A stretch of DNA of 64,000 nucleotides from Polaromonas sp. 39-63-25 (GTDB taxonomy: Bacteria > Pseudomonadota > Gammaproteobacteria > Burkholderiales > Burkholderiaceae_C): contig NZ_NCJH01000006.1 in NCBI RefSeq assembly GCF_002278925.1, positions 558,001 through 622,000 on the forward strand, read 5' to 3'. Below are positions 43,198 through 54,339 of the stretch, piece after piece. How positions within the stretch are numbered: the first letter of the stretch is position 1; every line of letters starts with the position of its first letter. The notes under the pieces are model-generated. The model was not told the origin of the DNA. It made no database searches and saw only the letters and a list, made by a program, of their open reading frames with translations. A program made the position numbers and the translations under genes.

Positions 43198-44007
43198 CTA
43201 GACCAGTGCCTTGCGTATGCGTGCTGAAATCAGGTCGATGACGCTGACCGTGACCACGATGATGATCATCACGGCGCAGGTTTCGGCATATTGAAAGCCG
43301 CGAATGATCTCCCACAACACGACGCCGATGCCGCCGGCACCCACCATGCCCACCACCGAAGCGGAACGCACGTTGGACTCGAAGCGGTACAGCGTGTAGG
43401 AAATCCAGAGCGGCAGCACCTGCGGGATCACGCCGTAGAGGATTTCCTCCAGCGCATGGGCACCCGTGGCGCGTATGCCCTCGACGGGCTGCGGGTCAAT
43501 CGATTCCACCGCTTCCGAAAACAGCTTGGCCAGGATGCCGGTGGTGTGAATCCACAGCGCCAGCACGCCGGCAAACGGGCCCAGGCCCACGGCCACGATG
43601 AACAGCATGGCAAACACCATCTCGTTGATGGCGCGTGCCGCATCCATCAGGCGACGAATGGGCTGGCGAACCCAGACCGGTGCAATATTGGCCGAGGACA
43701 GCAGGGCCAGCGGCACAGCACAGACCACGGCCAGGGCCGTGCCCCACAGCGCGATCTGCACCGTGACCACCATCTCCTCCAGGTAATAAGACCACTGGCT
43801 GAAGTTGGGCGGGAAGAAGCTGGCGGCGTACTCGGCCATGTTGCCGGAATCGCGCAGCAGGTCCAGGGGGCGCATGTCCGCGCCCTTCCAGGACAGGGCC
43901 AGCAAGGCCAGCAATACGCCCCAGGCCATCAGGCCCAGCAGGCTGGCGCGCGGCACTTGCAGCGGCGCAGGAGGCGCCTGCACGGAAAGATGGACAGGGG
44001 TGTTCAC
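43198..44007 (-). CDS. phnE: Phosphonate ABC transporter permease PhnE
   Basis: 269 residues, inner-membrane permease with about six helices. It has the EAA loop region ([24 protein letters not shown]) and C-terminal [22 protein letters not shown] typical of PhnE. It is downstream of two phnD genes and phnC. Confidence 0.93.
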   Translation of the reverse strand: MNTPVHLSVQAPPAPLQVPRASLLGLMAWGVLLALLALSWKGADMRPLDLLRDSGNMAEYAASFFPPNFSQWSYYLEEMVVTVQIALWGTALAVVCAVPLALLSSANIAPVWVRQPIRRLMDAARAINEMVFAMLFIVAVGLGPFAGVLALWIHTTGILAKLFSEAVESIDPQPVEGIRATGAHALEEILYGVIPQVLPLWISYTLYRFESNVRSASVVGMVGAGGIGVVLWEIIRGFQYAETCAVMIIIVVTVSVIDLISARIRKALV

Positions 44008-44015
44008 GGGCGACC

Positions 44016-44978
44016 TCAGTTCCGGCTCAGCTCGGCGAGCTTGCGGTCAATCTCGGCCACCTTGGCCTGCTTGTCGGCGGCGGGCAAGCTTGCATCGGCC
44101 TCGAATTTGTTGCGCTCCTTGAACAGCTCCAGCTGGCGGATGGGGATCAGTTGGGCATTGGTGGAGGCTTTGAAGGCCGACAGCTTGGAGATTTTCATCA
44201 GGACATCCTTTTCCTGCTGGCCACCTTTGCCGTAACCATAGAAAAAGTCCTTGAGCTTCTGCTTGGCCGCATCAGGCAGGTCCTTGCGCATGACGAGCGG
44301 GTCCAGCGGGATCAGGGGGGAGGTCCAGACGACACGGATGTCCTTGAACTTCTCGGGCAGGCGGTCCTTGATCTTGTCCAGGTTCTCGCTGTTGTTGGTG
44401 GCCACATCGACCTGTTTGTTGGCCACTGCCAGCGCGTTGCTCTCATGGTTGGCACCCCGGGACACCTTGAAAGCGGTTTTGGCATCGATCTTGTTCTGCG
44501 CAAAAACGTAGTAGCTGGGCACCAGAAAGCCGGAGGTCGAATTGGGATCACCATTGCCGAACGACAGGTTCTTGGCATTCTTGATCACGTCGTCCAGCGA
44601 CTTGAGCGTGCTGTCCTTATGGACGATCAGGTGCGAGTAATAGCCCTGGGTTCCGTCGGCGTTGACCATCTGGGCAAACACCTCGCCGCCGGCGCGGTCC
44701 ACCGCTTCCATGGCCGACTTGTTGCCGAACCACGCCACATGCACCTTGCCAAAGCGCATGCCTTCGATGATGCCGGCATAGTCAGGCGCGAAGAAGGCAT
44801 TGACCTTGTAGCCGGTCTTTTTCGCCATGTCTTCCAGCAACGGCTGCCAGTCCGACTTCAGGTTCTGCGACGACTCGGTCGAAATGATGCCGAAATTGAC
44901 TTCCTTGATGTCCTGGGCAAGGGCCGGAGCGGCCACCAGAATGGCGGCGGCCAGGCCGCCTATGAATTTCCTGAGCAT
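44016..44978 (-). CDS. phnD: Phosphonate-binding protein PhnD, paralogue 1
   Basis: 320 residues. Signal peptide [21 protein letters not shown], then [20 protein letters not shown]. Ligand-pocket features: [28 protein letters not shown] and [28 protein letters not shown] precedes ATG 44978. It is about 60 percent similar by eye to the neighbour at 45074, so duplication with ligand divergence is likely. Tail is Lys/Glu-rich. Confidence 0.92.
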   Translation of the reverse strand: MLRKFIGGLAAAILVAAPALAQDIKEVNFGIISTESSQNLKSDWQPLLEDMAKKTGYKVNAFFAPDYAGIIEGMRFGKVHVAWFGNKSAMEAVDRAGGEVFAQMVNADGTQGYYSHLIVHKDSTLKSLDDVIKNAKNLSFGNGDPNSTSGFLVPSYYVFAQNKIDAKTAFKVSRGANHESNALAVANKQVDVATNNSENLDKIKDRLPEKFKDIRVVWTSPLIPLDPLVMRKDLPDAAKQKLKDFFYGYGKGGQQEKDVLMKISKLSAFKASTNAQLIPIRQLELFKERNKFEADASLPAADKQAKVAEIDRKLAELSRN

Positions 44979-44991
44979 GATGATTCCTTAT

Positions 44992-45011
44992 GTGAAGTGA
45001 AGTGAAGTGAA
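44992..45011. repeat. Pentanucleotide repeat (GTGAA)x4 ahead of phnD paralogue 1
   Basis: Four perfect GTGAA units followed by GAGAA, 14-33 bases upstream of the phnD start (read as TTCAC on the coding strand), next to its ribosome-binding site. Copy-number change would alter mRNA leader length, not the reading frame. Confidence 0.8.
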
Positions 45012-45073
45012 GAGAAAAGGGTTTGTGCTTGCCGGCGGCGCAATGTCCGCTGTCGGTGACGCGGGGTCTGGCA

Positions 45074-46045
45074 TCACGAGGTGCGCTGCAATTCGGCCAG
45101 CTTCCTGTTGATCAGCTCGAGCCTTGCGGCCTTGTCCTGCGCATTCATCGCCGCGTCGGCCTCCAGCTTCGTCTTCTCGCGAAACAGCTCCAGCTGACGC
45201 GTGGGCATCAGTTGGGCATCGCCTGATTCGCGGAAACCGCTGAGCGTCAGCTTGTTCAGGATCGCGGTCTCGCGCGCCGCGTCCGGCCCCTTGCCGTAGC
45301 TGAGCAGAAACTGTTTGACACGCTGCTTGGTCTCCCCGTCCAGGTCCTTGCGCCACATGAGCGGGTCGCCGGCGATCAGCGGTGACTTCCAGATCACGCG
45401 CAGCTTGGCCGCGACCTCGGGAACGCGCGCCTGCATGCGCTCAAGCACATCGGAGCTGTGCACAGCGGCATCGACCTGCCGGTTGGCCACCGCCATGATG
45501 TTGGCCTCGTGGTTGGCGCCGCGGATGTTCTTGAAGGCCGTTTTGGGATCCACCTTGTTCAGCGCAAAGATGTAATAACTCGGCACCAGAAAGCCGGAGG
45601 TGGAATTGGGATCGCCCATGCCGAAGTTCAGGGACTTTCCATTCCTGAGAACTTCCTCGATCGACTGGTACGGACTGTCCCTGTGAACGGACACCATGGA
45701 GTGATAACCGATGGACCCGTCGCTGTTGACCACCTGAGCAAACACCTCGGCCCCGGCGCGGTCCACCGCTTCGATGCCCGCCTTGTTCCCAAGCCAGGCA
45801 ACCTGGACCTTGTTGAAACGCATGGCTTCGATCACACCGGCGTAATCGGGGGCAAAAAAGGCGTTGACCTTGATGCCCGTGCGCTTTTCCATGTCGGCCA
45901 GTAGGGGCTGCCAGTCCTGCTTCAGGTTCTGGCTCGACTCGGTGGACAGGATGCCGAAACTGAACTCCTTCATGCCCTGGGCCTGCACCGGCGCCAGAAT
46001 GGCGAGCGCCGTCAGAACCAGTCCTGTCAACATGTTTTTAATCAT
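45074..46045 (-). CDS. phnD: Phosphonate-binding protein PhnD, paralogue 2
   Basis: 323 residues from ATG 46045. Signal peptide MIKNMLTGLVLTALAILAPVQA, then [19 protein letters not shown]. The pocket motifs [28 protein letters not shown] and [20 protein letters not shown] match paralogue 1. A much longer open frame upstream is antisense to amn and was discarded. It lies between phnC and phnD1 and probably shares their promoter. Confidence 0.92.
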   Translation of the reverse strand: MIKNMLTGLVLTALAILAPVQAQGMKEFSFGILSTESSQNLKQDWQPLLADMEKRTGIKVNAFFAPDYAGVIEAMRFNKVQVAWLGNKAGIEAVDRAGAEVFAQVVNSDGSIGYHSMVSVHRDSPYQSIEEVLRNGKSLNFGMGDPNSTSGFLVPSYYIFALNKVDPKTAFKNIRGANHEANIMAVANRQVDAAVHSSDVLERMQARVPEVAAKLRVIWKSPLIAGDPLMWRKDLDGETKQRVKQFLLSYGKGPDAARETAILNKLTLSGFRESGDAQLMPTRQLELFREKTKLEADAAMNAQDKAARLELINRKLAELQRTS

Positions 46046-46086
46046 GGTTTTTCCTTGCGAATACAGGGGGAACGACGGAACCCGGC

Positions 46087-46950
46087 TCAGGCGGCCTGCG
46101 CCATCGGCGTCGGCCACGCGAGGTGGGGAACGGGTTTGGCCTTGTCTTCGAGGCTGGAAATGGCGTCGCCCAGGGACAGGATGTCGTCGGCCTCGGCGCC
46201 ATAGAGGTCGCGCAGCACGGCGGGCGTCAGTCCGACCGACGGGCCGTCGTACACCACCTTGCCCTGGTGCAGGGCGATGGTGCGGGCGCAATACTTCATC
46301 GCCACGTTGACCTGGTGCAGCGACACCACCACCGTACACTGGTCTTCGCGGTTCACGCGGGCCAGGATGTCCATGACCTTGCGCGAGGATTCCGGGTCCA
46401 GCGAGGCAATCGGCTCGTCGGCCAGCACCACCTTGGCGCCCTGCACCATGGCCCGTGCAATCGCCGCTCGCTGCTGCTGGCCGCCCGACAGCGTCGATGC
46501 CCGTTGTGCACTGCATTCGGCGATGCCCACCCGGCGCAGCGCCTCGATACCTCTGGCCTTTTCCTCGGGCGTGAACCAGCGGATCAGACTGCGCCACATC
46601 GGTACCTGGTGCAAGGTGCCGGCCAGCACATTGACAATCACCGGCAGACGGCCCACCAGATTGAACTGCTGGAAAACAAAACCGATGCCCGAACGCACCG
46701 AACGGATGTTGGACGCGATTTTCCCGTTGCGCTGCACGGTCCTGCCGTGGATCACGATGGACCCCTGCTCCGATGCATCGCCGGCCATCAGCCCCGCCAT
46801 GTGCCGCAGCAAGGTGGACTTGCCGGAGCCGGAAGCCCCGATCAGCGCGACCATTTCGCCGGGCGCAATGCTCAGGTCGATTTGTTGCAAGGCCTTGCGG
46901 CCATTGCCAAATGTCTTGCTCAGGGTGTTGATCCGGATGGCAGCGTCCAT
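46087..46950 (-). CDS. phnC: Phosphonate ABC transporter ATPase PhnC
   Basis: 287 residues (E. coli 262). Walker [11 protein letters not shown], PhnC-typical [14 protein letters not shown], signature [14 protein letters not shown], Walker [14 protein letters not shown] 25-residue C-terminal extension ends [14 protein letters not shown]. First gene of phnCDDE-HD, divergent from amn. Confidence 0.94.
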   Translation of the reverse strand: MDAAIRINTLSKTFGNGRKALQQIDLSIAPGEMVALIGASGSGKSTLLRHMAGLMAGDASEQGSIVIHGRTVQRNGKIASNIRSVRSGIGFVFQQFNLVGRLPVIVNVLAGTLHQVPMWRSLIRWFTPEEKARGIEALRRVGIAECSAQRASTLSGGQQQRAAIARAMVQGAKVVLADEPIASLDPESSRKVMDILARVNREDQCTVVVSLHQVNVAMKYCARTIALHQGKVVYDGPSVGLTPAVLRDLYGAEADDILSLGDAISSLEDKAKPVPHLAWPTPMAQAA

Positions 46951-46992
46951 GGTCTCTCCAAGTGGTGTTGCCGTTGAATCTAGGGTCGCAAT

Positions 46993-47023
46993 GTGTCGGT
47001 TTCGTGTCAGTGGCGGCTAAAAA
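46993..47023 (+). promoter_or_regulatory. Candidate Pho box and -10 upstream of amn
   Basis: GTGTCGG, spacer TTTC, GTGTCAG (46993-47010) has the 7+4+7 spacing of a PhoB site with TGTC cores. A TAAAAA -10-like hexamer follows at 47018, and it lies inside a GCGGCT/AGCCGC hairpin (47013-47028). In E. coli amn belongs to the phosphate-starvation response. The match to CTGTCAT is partial (4 and 5 of 7), so this is a candidate only. Confidence 0.4.
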
Positions 47024-47056
47024 GCCGCGTTTCGGGGAGCGGAGCACAATAAGCCC

Positions 47057-48556
47057 ATGCCTTACCTGCCCGCCTTTATCGCCCCCACCCGCTACGCCGA
47101 CCCGGCCGCCGCACTGGCCCAGGTTCGCTTGATTTATGACCAGCAGATTGCGCACCTGCGCGATGCCATGCACCGTTATGTAGCTGGCGAAACCCTGCCC
47201 GGCCATGTGCGGGCCTGTTACCCCTTTGTGCGGGTGCACACGGAAACCGTGGCACGCGCGATCCTGGAAACGCCCGACATTTCCCAGCTCAGCTATGGGT
47301 TTGTGGCCGGGCCAGGCCGTTTTGAAACCACGCTGACGCGGCCCGACCTCTACGGCAACTACTACCTGGAACAGTTCCGTCTGCTGATGCAAAACCATTC
47401 GGTCGAGCTGGAGGTGGGCACCAGCACCCAGCCCATTCCCGTGCATTTCTCGTTTGCCGAGCACGACCACATCGAAGGCAACCTGAGCGCAGACAGGCGC
47501 ATGCTGATGCGCGACGTGTTCGACCTGCCCGACCTGGCGGCCATGGACGACGGCATTGCCAACGGCACTTACGAGCCCCGGCCGGGCGAGCCGCAGCCGC
47601 TGTCGCTGTTCACCGCCGCCCGGGTGGACTACTCCCTCCAGCGCCTGCGTCACTACACCGGGACCTCGCCCGACTGGTTCCAGAACTTTGTACTGTTCAC
47701 CAACTACCAGTTCTACATTGACGAATTTGTACGGCTGGGCCATGAAGAAATGGCACGCCCGGACAGCGACTACATCGCCTTTGTCGAGCCCGGCAATGTG
47801 GTCACCCGCCGCGCGGGCCTGCCGGCCAGCATCGGCGACGAGCTGGGCATGGCGCCGCCGCGCCTGCCGCAGATGCCGGCCTACCACCTGATGCGCGCCG
47901 ACCGCACCGGCATCACCATGGTCAACATCGGCGTCGGGCCGGCCAATGCCAAGAACATCACCGACCACATTGCCGTGCTGCGGCCCCATGCCTGGATCAT
48001 GCTGGGCCACTGTGCAGGGCTGCGCAACAGCCAGCAGCTCGGCGACTATGTACTGGCGCACGGCTATGTGCGCGAAGACCACGTGCTGGACGAAGAGCTG
48101 CCGCTGTGGGTGCCGATTCCGGCGCTGGCCGAAATTCAGGTGGCACTGGAACGCGCTGTGAAAGACGTGACCCATCTGGAGGGGCCGGATCTCAAGCGCA
48201 TCATGCGCACCGGCACCGTGGCGTCCACCGACAACCGCAACTGGGAATTGCTGCCAGGCAACCAGCCCCAGCGCCGCTTCAGCCAGAGCCGCGCCGTCGC
48301 GCTGGACATGGAAAGCGCCACCATCGCCGCCAACGGGTTCAGGTTCCGCGTTCCCTACGGCACGTTGCTGTGTGTCAGCGACAAGCCGCTGCACGGCGAG
48401 ATCAAGCTGCCCGGCATGGCCAACCACTTCTACCGCGAGCGGGTCGACCAGCACCTGCGCATCGGCATGCGGGCGATCGAACTGCTGCGCGCCCAGGGCA
48501 GCAGCCAGCTGCACAGTCGGAAGCTGCGCAGTTTTTCGGAAGTGGCCTTCCAGTAA
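47057..48556 (+). CDS. amn: AMP nucleosidase
   Basis: 499 residues (E. coli 484). It hydrolyses AMP to adenine and ribose 5-phosphate. Family features: N-terminal regulatory domain (about 1-180, with FSFAEHDHIEG), then the nucleoside phosphorylase-like domain with MVNIGVGPANAKNITDHIAVLRP, MLGHCAGLRNSQQLGDYVLA and ALDMESATIAANGFRFRVPYGTLLCVSD. Beside phosphonate uptake genes it fits a phosphate-scavenging role. Confidence 0.94.
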   Translation: MPYLPAFIAPTRYADPAAALAQVRLIYDQQIAHLRDAMHRYVAGETLPGHVRACYPFVRVHTETVARAILETPDISQLSYGFVAGPGRFETTLTRPDLYGNYYLEQFRLLMQNHSVELEVGTSTQPIPVHFSFAEHDHIEGNLSADRRMLMRDVFDLPDLAAMDDGIANGTYEPRPGEPQPLSLFTAARVDYSLQRLRHYTGTSPDWFQNFVLFTNYQFYIDEFVRLGHEEMARPDSDYIAFVEPGNVVTRRAGLPASIGDELGMAPPRLPQMPAYHLMRADRTGITMVNIGVGPANAKNITDHIAVLRPHAWIMLGHCAGLRNSQQLGDYVLAHGYVREDHVLDEELPLWVPIPALAEIQVALERAVKDVTHLEGPDLKRIMRTGTVASTDNRNWELLPGNQPQRRFSQSRAVALDMESATIAANGFRFRVPYGTLLCVSDKPLHGEIKLPGMANHFYRERVDQHLRIGMRAIELLRAQGSSQLHSRKLRSFSEVAFQ

Positions 48557-48723
48557 TCCGGAAACGCACCATTTCCGTGCCGTCTGGCCGGTGCATGGAA
48601 GTTCTGAGCCCGCGATGGGTCATCAGGTAGCCACAGCTTTACACAACTTGACGGGGCGCAAGCGAATGCGTCATGCGAAGAGCAAATAATGTGCTTTATG
48701 CATATGTCTGGTTTTGTCGCCCC

Positions 48724-50148
48724 ATGACCCCCTCCCCCTCCAGACTCCGCCCGATGCGCGCCCCGTTGCTCTTGGCACTGGCCGTGCTGCTGTCCGGCTG
48801 CGCATCCCTGTCGCCGCAGGGCGGCGCGCTGCCGCAGACGCCGATTCCTGCGGCCTGGTCTGGCAGCGCCACCGCGCCGGCCGCCGCGACCTCGCTGGCG
48901 CATTGGTGGCAACGCTTCGACGACCCCTTGCTCGGCAGTCTGGTGACCCAGTCCCTGCAAGCCAATACCACGGTGCGCTCCGCGCAGGCGGCGCTGCAGC
49001 AGGCCAGAGCACTGCGTGATGTCAGTTCGGCCAATCTGTTGCCCAAACTCAACGCCGCGGGCTCTGCCCAGCGCAGCAAGTCAGGCGACAACGCGGCCGG
49101 CAATCTGTTCAAGGCGGGTTTTGATGCAAGCTGGGAGCCGGATGTGTTTGGCGGCAGGCGCAGCGCCCTGAGCGCCACCGAAGCCGATGCCCAGGCCGCA
49201 CAGGCCAGCCTGGCCGACACACAGGTGTCCATTGCCGCCGAGGTGGCGGTGACCTATATCGAACTGCGCGGGCTGCAGGCGCGTCTGGCCATTGCGCGCA
49301 ACAACCTGGCCAGCCAGAACGAAACGCAGCAGATCACCGACTGGCGGGTCCAGGCGGGACTGGCGTCCTCGCTCGACCTGGAGCAGGCACGTGCCGCCAG
49401 CGCACAAACCAGTGCGCAAATTCCGGCGCTGCAAACCAGTGCTGCGCAGGCGCAATACAGCCTGGCGGTGCTGACCGGCCGGGCGCCCGGCGCGTTGCAG
49501 GCCCTGTTGACCACCACCGGCCCCGTGCCGCAGGCCCCCGGCGAACTCGCACTCAGCATTCCCGCGGAAACCCTGCGCCAGCGCCCGGACGTGCGCGCGG
49601 CCGAACATCGCATCAGCGCCGCCCTGGCGCGCGTATCGCAGGCTGACGCCGCGCGTTATCCGGGTTTTCAGATCAGCGGCTCTCTCGGCCTGAGCGCCTT
49701 GAGCCTGGCCTCACTCACCACCGCCGGCACCGTGGTGAATGCCTTGCTGGCCAGTATTTCGGTGCCGCTGTTTGACGGCGGCGCGGCCCGCGCCCAGGTG
49801 CGCGCGCAGGAAGCCGCGCTGGAACAAACGCGCGTGAGTTACCAGGCGACGGTACTGACTGCGCTGAAAGACGTGGAGAACGCGCTGGTGTCGCTGCAAG
49901 GCAACCGGGAGCGGCTGGTCCGGCTGCAGGCGGCGGCGGACGCGGCGACCAATGCTGACTTGCTGGCCCGCCAGCGTTACGCCAGTGGGCTGATCGATTT
50001 TCGCTCGGTGCTGGAGACGCAGCGTACCCTGCTGTCGACCCAGGACAGCGTGGAAAGCACCCGCGCCAGCCTGAGCGCTGACCATGTGCGCCTTTACAAG
50101 GCCCTGGGCGGCGGCTGGACGCCCGAGCCGGGAACCGCCACGCGTTGA
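48724..50148 (+). CDS. Outer-membrane efflux lipoprotein (NodT/TolC family)
   Basis: 474 residues from ATG 48724; ATG 48673 and ATG 48754 are alternatives because no clear ribosome site marks any of them. Lipobox LLSGC places the lipidated Cys at 26. Two OEP repeats follow: WWQRFDDPLLGSLVTQSLQ with the coiled-coil hairpin, and GVFGGRR-like DVFGGRRSALSATEAD, later PDVRAAEHRISAALARV and VPLFDGGAARAQV. It forms the outer-membrane channel for the MacAB-type genes downstream. Confidence 0.9.
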   Translation: MTPSPSRLRPMRAPLLLALAVLLSGCASLSPQGGALPQTPIPAAWSGSATAPAAATSLAHWWQRFDDPLLGSLVTQSLQANTTVRSAQAALQQARALRDVSSANLLPKLNAAGSAQRSKSGDNAAGNLFKAGFDASWEPDVFGGRRSALSATEADAQAAQASLADTQVSIAAEVAVTYIELRGLQARLAIARNNLASQNETQQITDWRVQAGLASSLDLEQARAASAQTSAQIPALQTSAAQAQYSLAVLTGRAPGALQALLTTTGPVPQAPGELALSIPAETLRQRPDVRAAEHRISAALARVSQADAARYPGFQISGSLGLSALSLASLTTAGTVVNALLASISVPLFDGGAARAQVRAQEAALEQTRVSYQATVLTALKDVENALVSLQGNRERLVRLQAAADAATNADLLARQRYASGLIDFRSVLETQRTLLSTQDSVESTRASLSADHVRLYKALGGGWTPEPGTATR

Positions 50149-50200
50149 CAGATATGCAGAGACGGCCCGAAGAACCTGCCTCCCATCACAAACACCGACC

Positions 50201-51520
50201 ATGAACAGCCCCACCCCACCTGCATCCACGCCATCTGCCGCTGATCTGCAGACCCTGCTGAACGAGGACCGCGCCCGCCCCTGGTGGCAGCGCCCCACGC
50301 CATGGCTCATCGCGCTAGCCCTCCTCGTGCTTGCAGCGGGCCTGACCTACTGGCTGGCGCAAAAAAAGACCGGCGCCGCGCCGCACTATGTGACCGAAAC
50401 CGTCCGCAAGGGCAATCTCACACTCAACGTACTGGCCAACGGCACGCTGCAACCGACACGCTCGGTGAACATCGGCAGCGAACTCTCGGGCACGGTCAAG
50501 CGCGTGCTGGTGGACGTGAACGATCGCATCAGGAAAGGCCAGGTGCTGGTCGAGCTGGACACGGCCAAACTGTCCGACCAGGTGCTGCGCTCGCGCGCTT
50601 CGCTGGCGGCCATGCAGGCCCAACTGGCCCAGAGCGCAGCCACCGTGAAGGAAACCCGGGCCGGTCTGACGCGTTTTGAGGAAGTGGCGCGTCTGTCCGG
50701 CGGCAAGGTGCCGTCGGCGACCGAACTCGACAGTGCCCGCGCCAGCGTGGACCGCGCCGTGGCCGCCGAGGCCAGCGCCCGCGCCAATGTGGCCGAGGCG
50801 CGCGCCGCTGCCTCCACCGACGAAACCAACCTCGCCAAGGCCTCGATCCGTTCACCGATTGACGGCGTGGTTCTGACGCGCACGGTCGATCCGGGCAACG
50901 CCGTGGCCGCCTCGCTGCAGGCGGTGACGCTGTTTACCGTGGCCGAAGATCTGGCTCAATTGCGCCTGGAAGTGAACGTCGACGAAGCTGACGTGGGTTC
51001 GGTCAAGGTCGGCCAGAAGGCCAGCTTTACCGTCAGCGCCTATCCGTCACGCCGTTACCCGGCCACCATCACCCGCGTGGCGTTCGGCTCCACCAAGACC
51101 GACAACGTGGTGACTTACGTGACCTATCTGGAGGTGAACAACACCGATCTGAGCCTGCGCCCCGGCATGACCGCGGCAGCCACCATCGTCGCCACCGAGC
51201 GCGTCGGCGTGTTGCTGGTGCCCAATACCGCGCTGCGCTTCACACCCACGCAGGTCGACAGCCCCGCCGCCGCAGCTTCCAGCGGCAGCTTTGTGTCCAA
51301 GCTCATGCCACGCATGCCACGCACAAGCGCGCGCAAGCCCGCCGACACCACGGGCGGCGCGGGAACCCGCCAGGTCTGGGTGCTCAAAGACAACCAGGCG
51401 GCGGCCGTTTCCGTCAAAACCGGCATCAGCGACGGCCGCATGACCGAAGTCACGGGCGATGGCCTGCAGGAAGGCATGGCCGTCATCACCGACCAGCAGA
51501 CCGCCGGCGCAACGCCATGA
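50201..51520 (+). CDS. macA: MacA-like periplasmic adaptor
   Basis: 439 residues. A single N-terminal membrane anchor (WLIALALLVLAAGLTYWLA, about 33-51), biotinyl-lipoyl halves (IGSELSGTVKRVLVDVNDRI and IRSPIDGVVLTRTVDPG), an alpha hairpin between them, and beta-barrel domain. A Ser/Ala/Lys-rich insert near 360-390 (SFVSKLMPRMPRTSARK) is unusual. It overlaps the ATPase gene by four bases and bridges MacB and the outer-membrane channel. Confidence 0.9.
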   Translation: MNSPTPPASTPSAADLQTLLNEDRARPWWQRPTPWLIALALLVLAAGLTYWLAQKKTGAAPHYVTETVRKGNLTLNVLANGTLQPTRSVNIGSELSGTVKRVLVDVNDRIRKGQVLVELDTAKLSDQVLRSRASLAAMQAQLAQSAATVKETRAGLTRFEEVARLSGGKVPSATELDSARASVDRAVAAEASARANVAEARAAASTDETNLAKASIRSPIDGVVLTRTVDPGNAVAASLQAVTLFTVAEDLAQLRLEVNVDEADVGSVKVGQKASFTVSAYPSRRYPATITRVAFGSTKTDNVVTYVTYLEVNNTDLSLRPGMTAAATIVATERVGVLLVPNTALRFTPTQVDSPAAAASSGSFVSKLMPRMPRTSARKPADTTGGAGTRQVWVLKDNQAAAVSVKTGISDGRMTEVTGDGLQEGMAVITDQQTAGATP

Positions 51521-52289
51521 GCGAGCCCGCCCGCAGCCTGCCGCTGATCCGTCTGCGCAACATCACCAAGGTGTATGGCGAAGGCGCGACGGCGCTGCAG
51601 GCCCTCAAGGGCGTTGATCTGGACATCGAAGCCGGCGATTTTGTCGCCATCATGGGCCCCAGTGGGTCGGGCAAGTCCACTGCCATGAACACCATGGGCT
51701 GTCTGGACACGCCGACAGCGGGCCAGTACCTGTTCCAGGGCGTGCATGTGGAATCGCTCACGCGCGACCAGCGCGCCTTGCTGCGACGGCGCTTTTTCGG
51801 CTTTGTGTTCCAGGGCTTCAACCTGCTGGCGCGTACCACCGCCCAGGAAAATGTGGAGCTGCCGCTGCTGTACCGGGGCGAATCAGCGGCTGCCCGGCAT
51901 GCGGCGGCGGCCAGGGCGCTGGCCTCCGTCGGGCTGGCGGGCTGGGAACACCACACGCCTGCCGAGCTGTCGGGCGGTCAACAGCAGCGCGTGGCGATTG
52001 CGCGCGCCATCGTCACCGAGCCCGCCGTGCTGCTGGCCGACGAGCCCACCGGCAACCTGGACACCCAGCGCAGCCGCGAGATCATGGAGTTGCTGTGGCA
52101 TCTCAACGTGGACCAGGGCATCACGGTGCTGATGGTCACGCATGAAGCCGACATGGCTGCCTATGCCAGGCGCATCGTGCGTTTTGTCGATGGCCTGGTG
52201 GCCAGCGACATCCGCAATGAGCACCCGGCCGGCCTGCAGGCGACGGAAACGGCCACCCCTGTCGCTGCGCCCATGACGGAGACCCGCTG

Positions 52290-52290
<1 letters not shown>
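51517..52290 (+). CDS. MacB-type ABC ATPase subunit (split MacB)
   Basis: 257 residues. Walker A GPSGSGKSTAMNTMGCLDTPT, Q-loop VFQGFNLLART, signature [14 protein letters not shown], Walker B LLADEPTGNLD. This is the LolD/MacB-N type ATPase on its own polypeptide, while E. coli MacB fuses ATPase and permease. The C-terminal tail is Ala/Thr-rich. Its stop overlaps the permease start. Confidence 0.92.
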
Positions 52291-53498
<1,208 letters not shown>

Positions 53499-53762
53499 AA
53501 CCCGGTGGCCCTCATGCCGTGGTCAAAAAACTCTGGTTGCGTTTGGCGAGCATGCTGTTCCCCATGCCCGCCTGCTCTGCACAACGCAGCAATAAGCCAA
53601 AAGGCCAGCCAGGCGTCGGTGGGCATCACCCCCTGGAGCCTGCGCTGAAGCGCACGGGTGACGGCCAGACCCGCTCATGCCACAGGAACCGTCCTGCCAT
53701 CTGGACGGCCTTTCTGCAGGGACCCGGAAAGCCTGAAAACCCCGGGCAACGACCGCCTGGTC

Positions 53763-53776
53763 TTGACAAGGGTCAA
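53763..53776. promoter_or_regulatory. FNR/ANR-like palindrome TTGAC-N4-GTCAA
   Basis: TTGACAAGGGTCAA is a perfect palindrome of 5-bp arms, flanked C/G to six (CTTGAC / GTCAAG). It resembles CRP/FNR-family boxes (TTGAT-N4-ATCAA). It sits in the 459-bp gene-free stretch 53499-53957, 182 bp before a small exported protein gene. Besides this and the hairpin at 53915 I see no gene in that stretch. Confidence 0.4.
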
Positions 53777-53914
53777 GTGCACTTTGCCCGAAAAGGTGCC
53801 GAATGGGAGCCTGGCTTCAGCCGGTCTGTTGGGTCCAACCATCAGCCCCGGCAGGATCCGGCGCCGCAGGTGCAAGAAAGAAGAACTTTCAGCCAGACGC
53901 ATCTACGGCATCCC

Positions 53915-53940
53915 TGCCGCAGGGGTTGCGGCATTTTTTT
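53915..53940 (+). terminator. Hairpin with T7 tract ahead of the small exported protein gene
   Basis: TGCCGCA, loop GGGGT, TGCGGCA, then seven T. It ends 17 bp before ATG 53958. It may end the macB transcript or attenuate the next gene from inside its leader. Confidence 0.7.
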
Positions 53941-53957
53941 GACAGATGGAGATCTCC

Positions 53958-54269
53958 ATGAAACCACTTTCATGCTCAATGGCGGTACTGCTGATGGCCG
54001 CTTCGGTTGCAGGACCCGTGCTGGCCAAAGGTCCATGGGCCGCCAACCCGGGGAACACCTGGGGTTACCAACTCATGACCCCGCAAGAGCGGACCGAGCA
54101 CCAAGCCAGGATGCGCAGCTTCAAGAGCTACGAAGAGTGCAAGGCCTACCAGGAAGAAAACCACAAGCAGATGGAAGCACGCGCCAGGGAAAAAGGCACC
54201 CCCCTCCCGGCCATGCGGGCGGGCGGATTCGGCTGCGACAACATGAAGGCGCGTGGCTACCTGAAGTAA
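53958..54269 (+). CDS. Small exported protein of unknown function
   Basis: 103 residues from ATG 53958 (GGAGAT upstream). Signal peptide MKPLSCSMAVLLMAASVAGP then VLA, likely cut before KG. The mature part (about 80 residues) is polar and helical, LMTPQERTEHQARMRSFKSY ... EARAREKGTPLP, with two Cys (EECKAY and GFGCDN) that could form a disulphide. The TPQER-EH-ARM stretch recalls periplasmic metal- or stress-related helical proteins, but I cannot assign a family. Confidence 0.75.
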   Translation: MKPLSCSMAVLLMAASVAGPVLAKGPWAANPGNTWGYQLMTPQERTEHQARMRSFKSYEECKAYQEENHKQMEARAREKGTPLPAMRAGGFGCDNMKARGYLK

Positions 54270-54339
54270 ACCCGCCGAAGGCTGGCAGACAGTGCCGACT
54301 TGGCAGGCATGAACTCCGCCGGGTCCGGCGGAGCATGCT

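Noticed and set aside
45074..48514. Very long open frame on minus strand (over 1100 codons)
   Set aside because: Only its 3' part (45074-46045) is a real gene (PhnD). The rest is antisense to amn and out of frame in phnC; high GC keeps stops rare.
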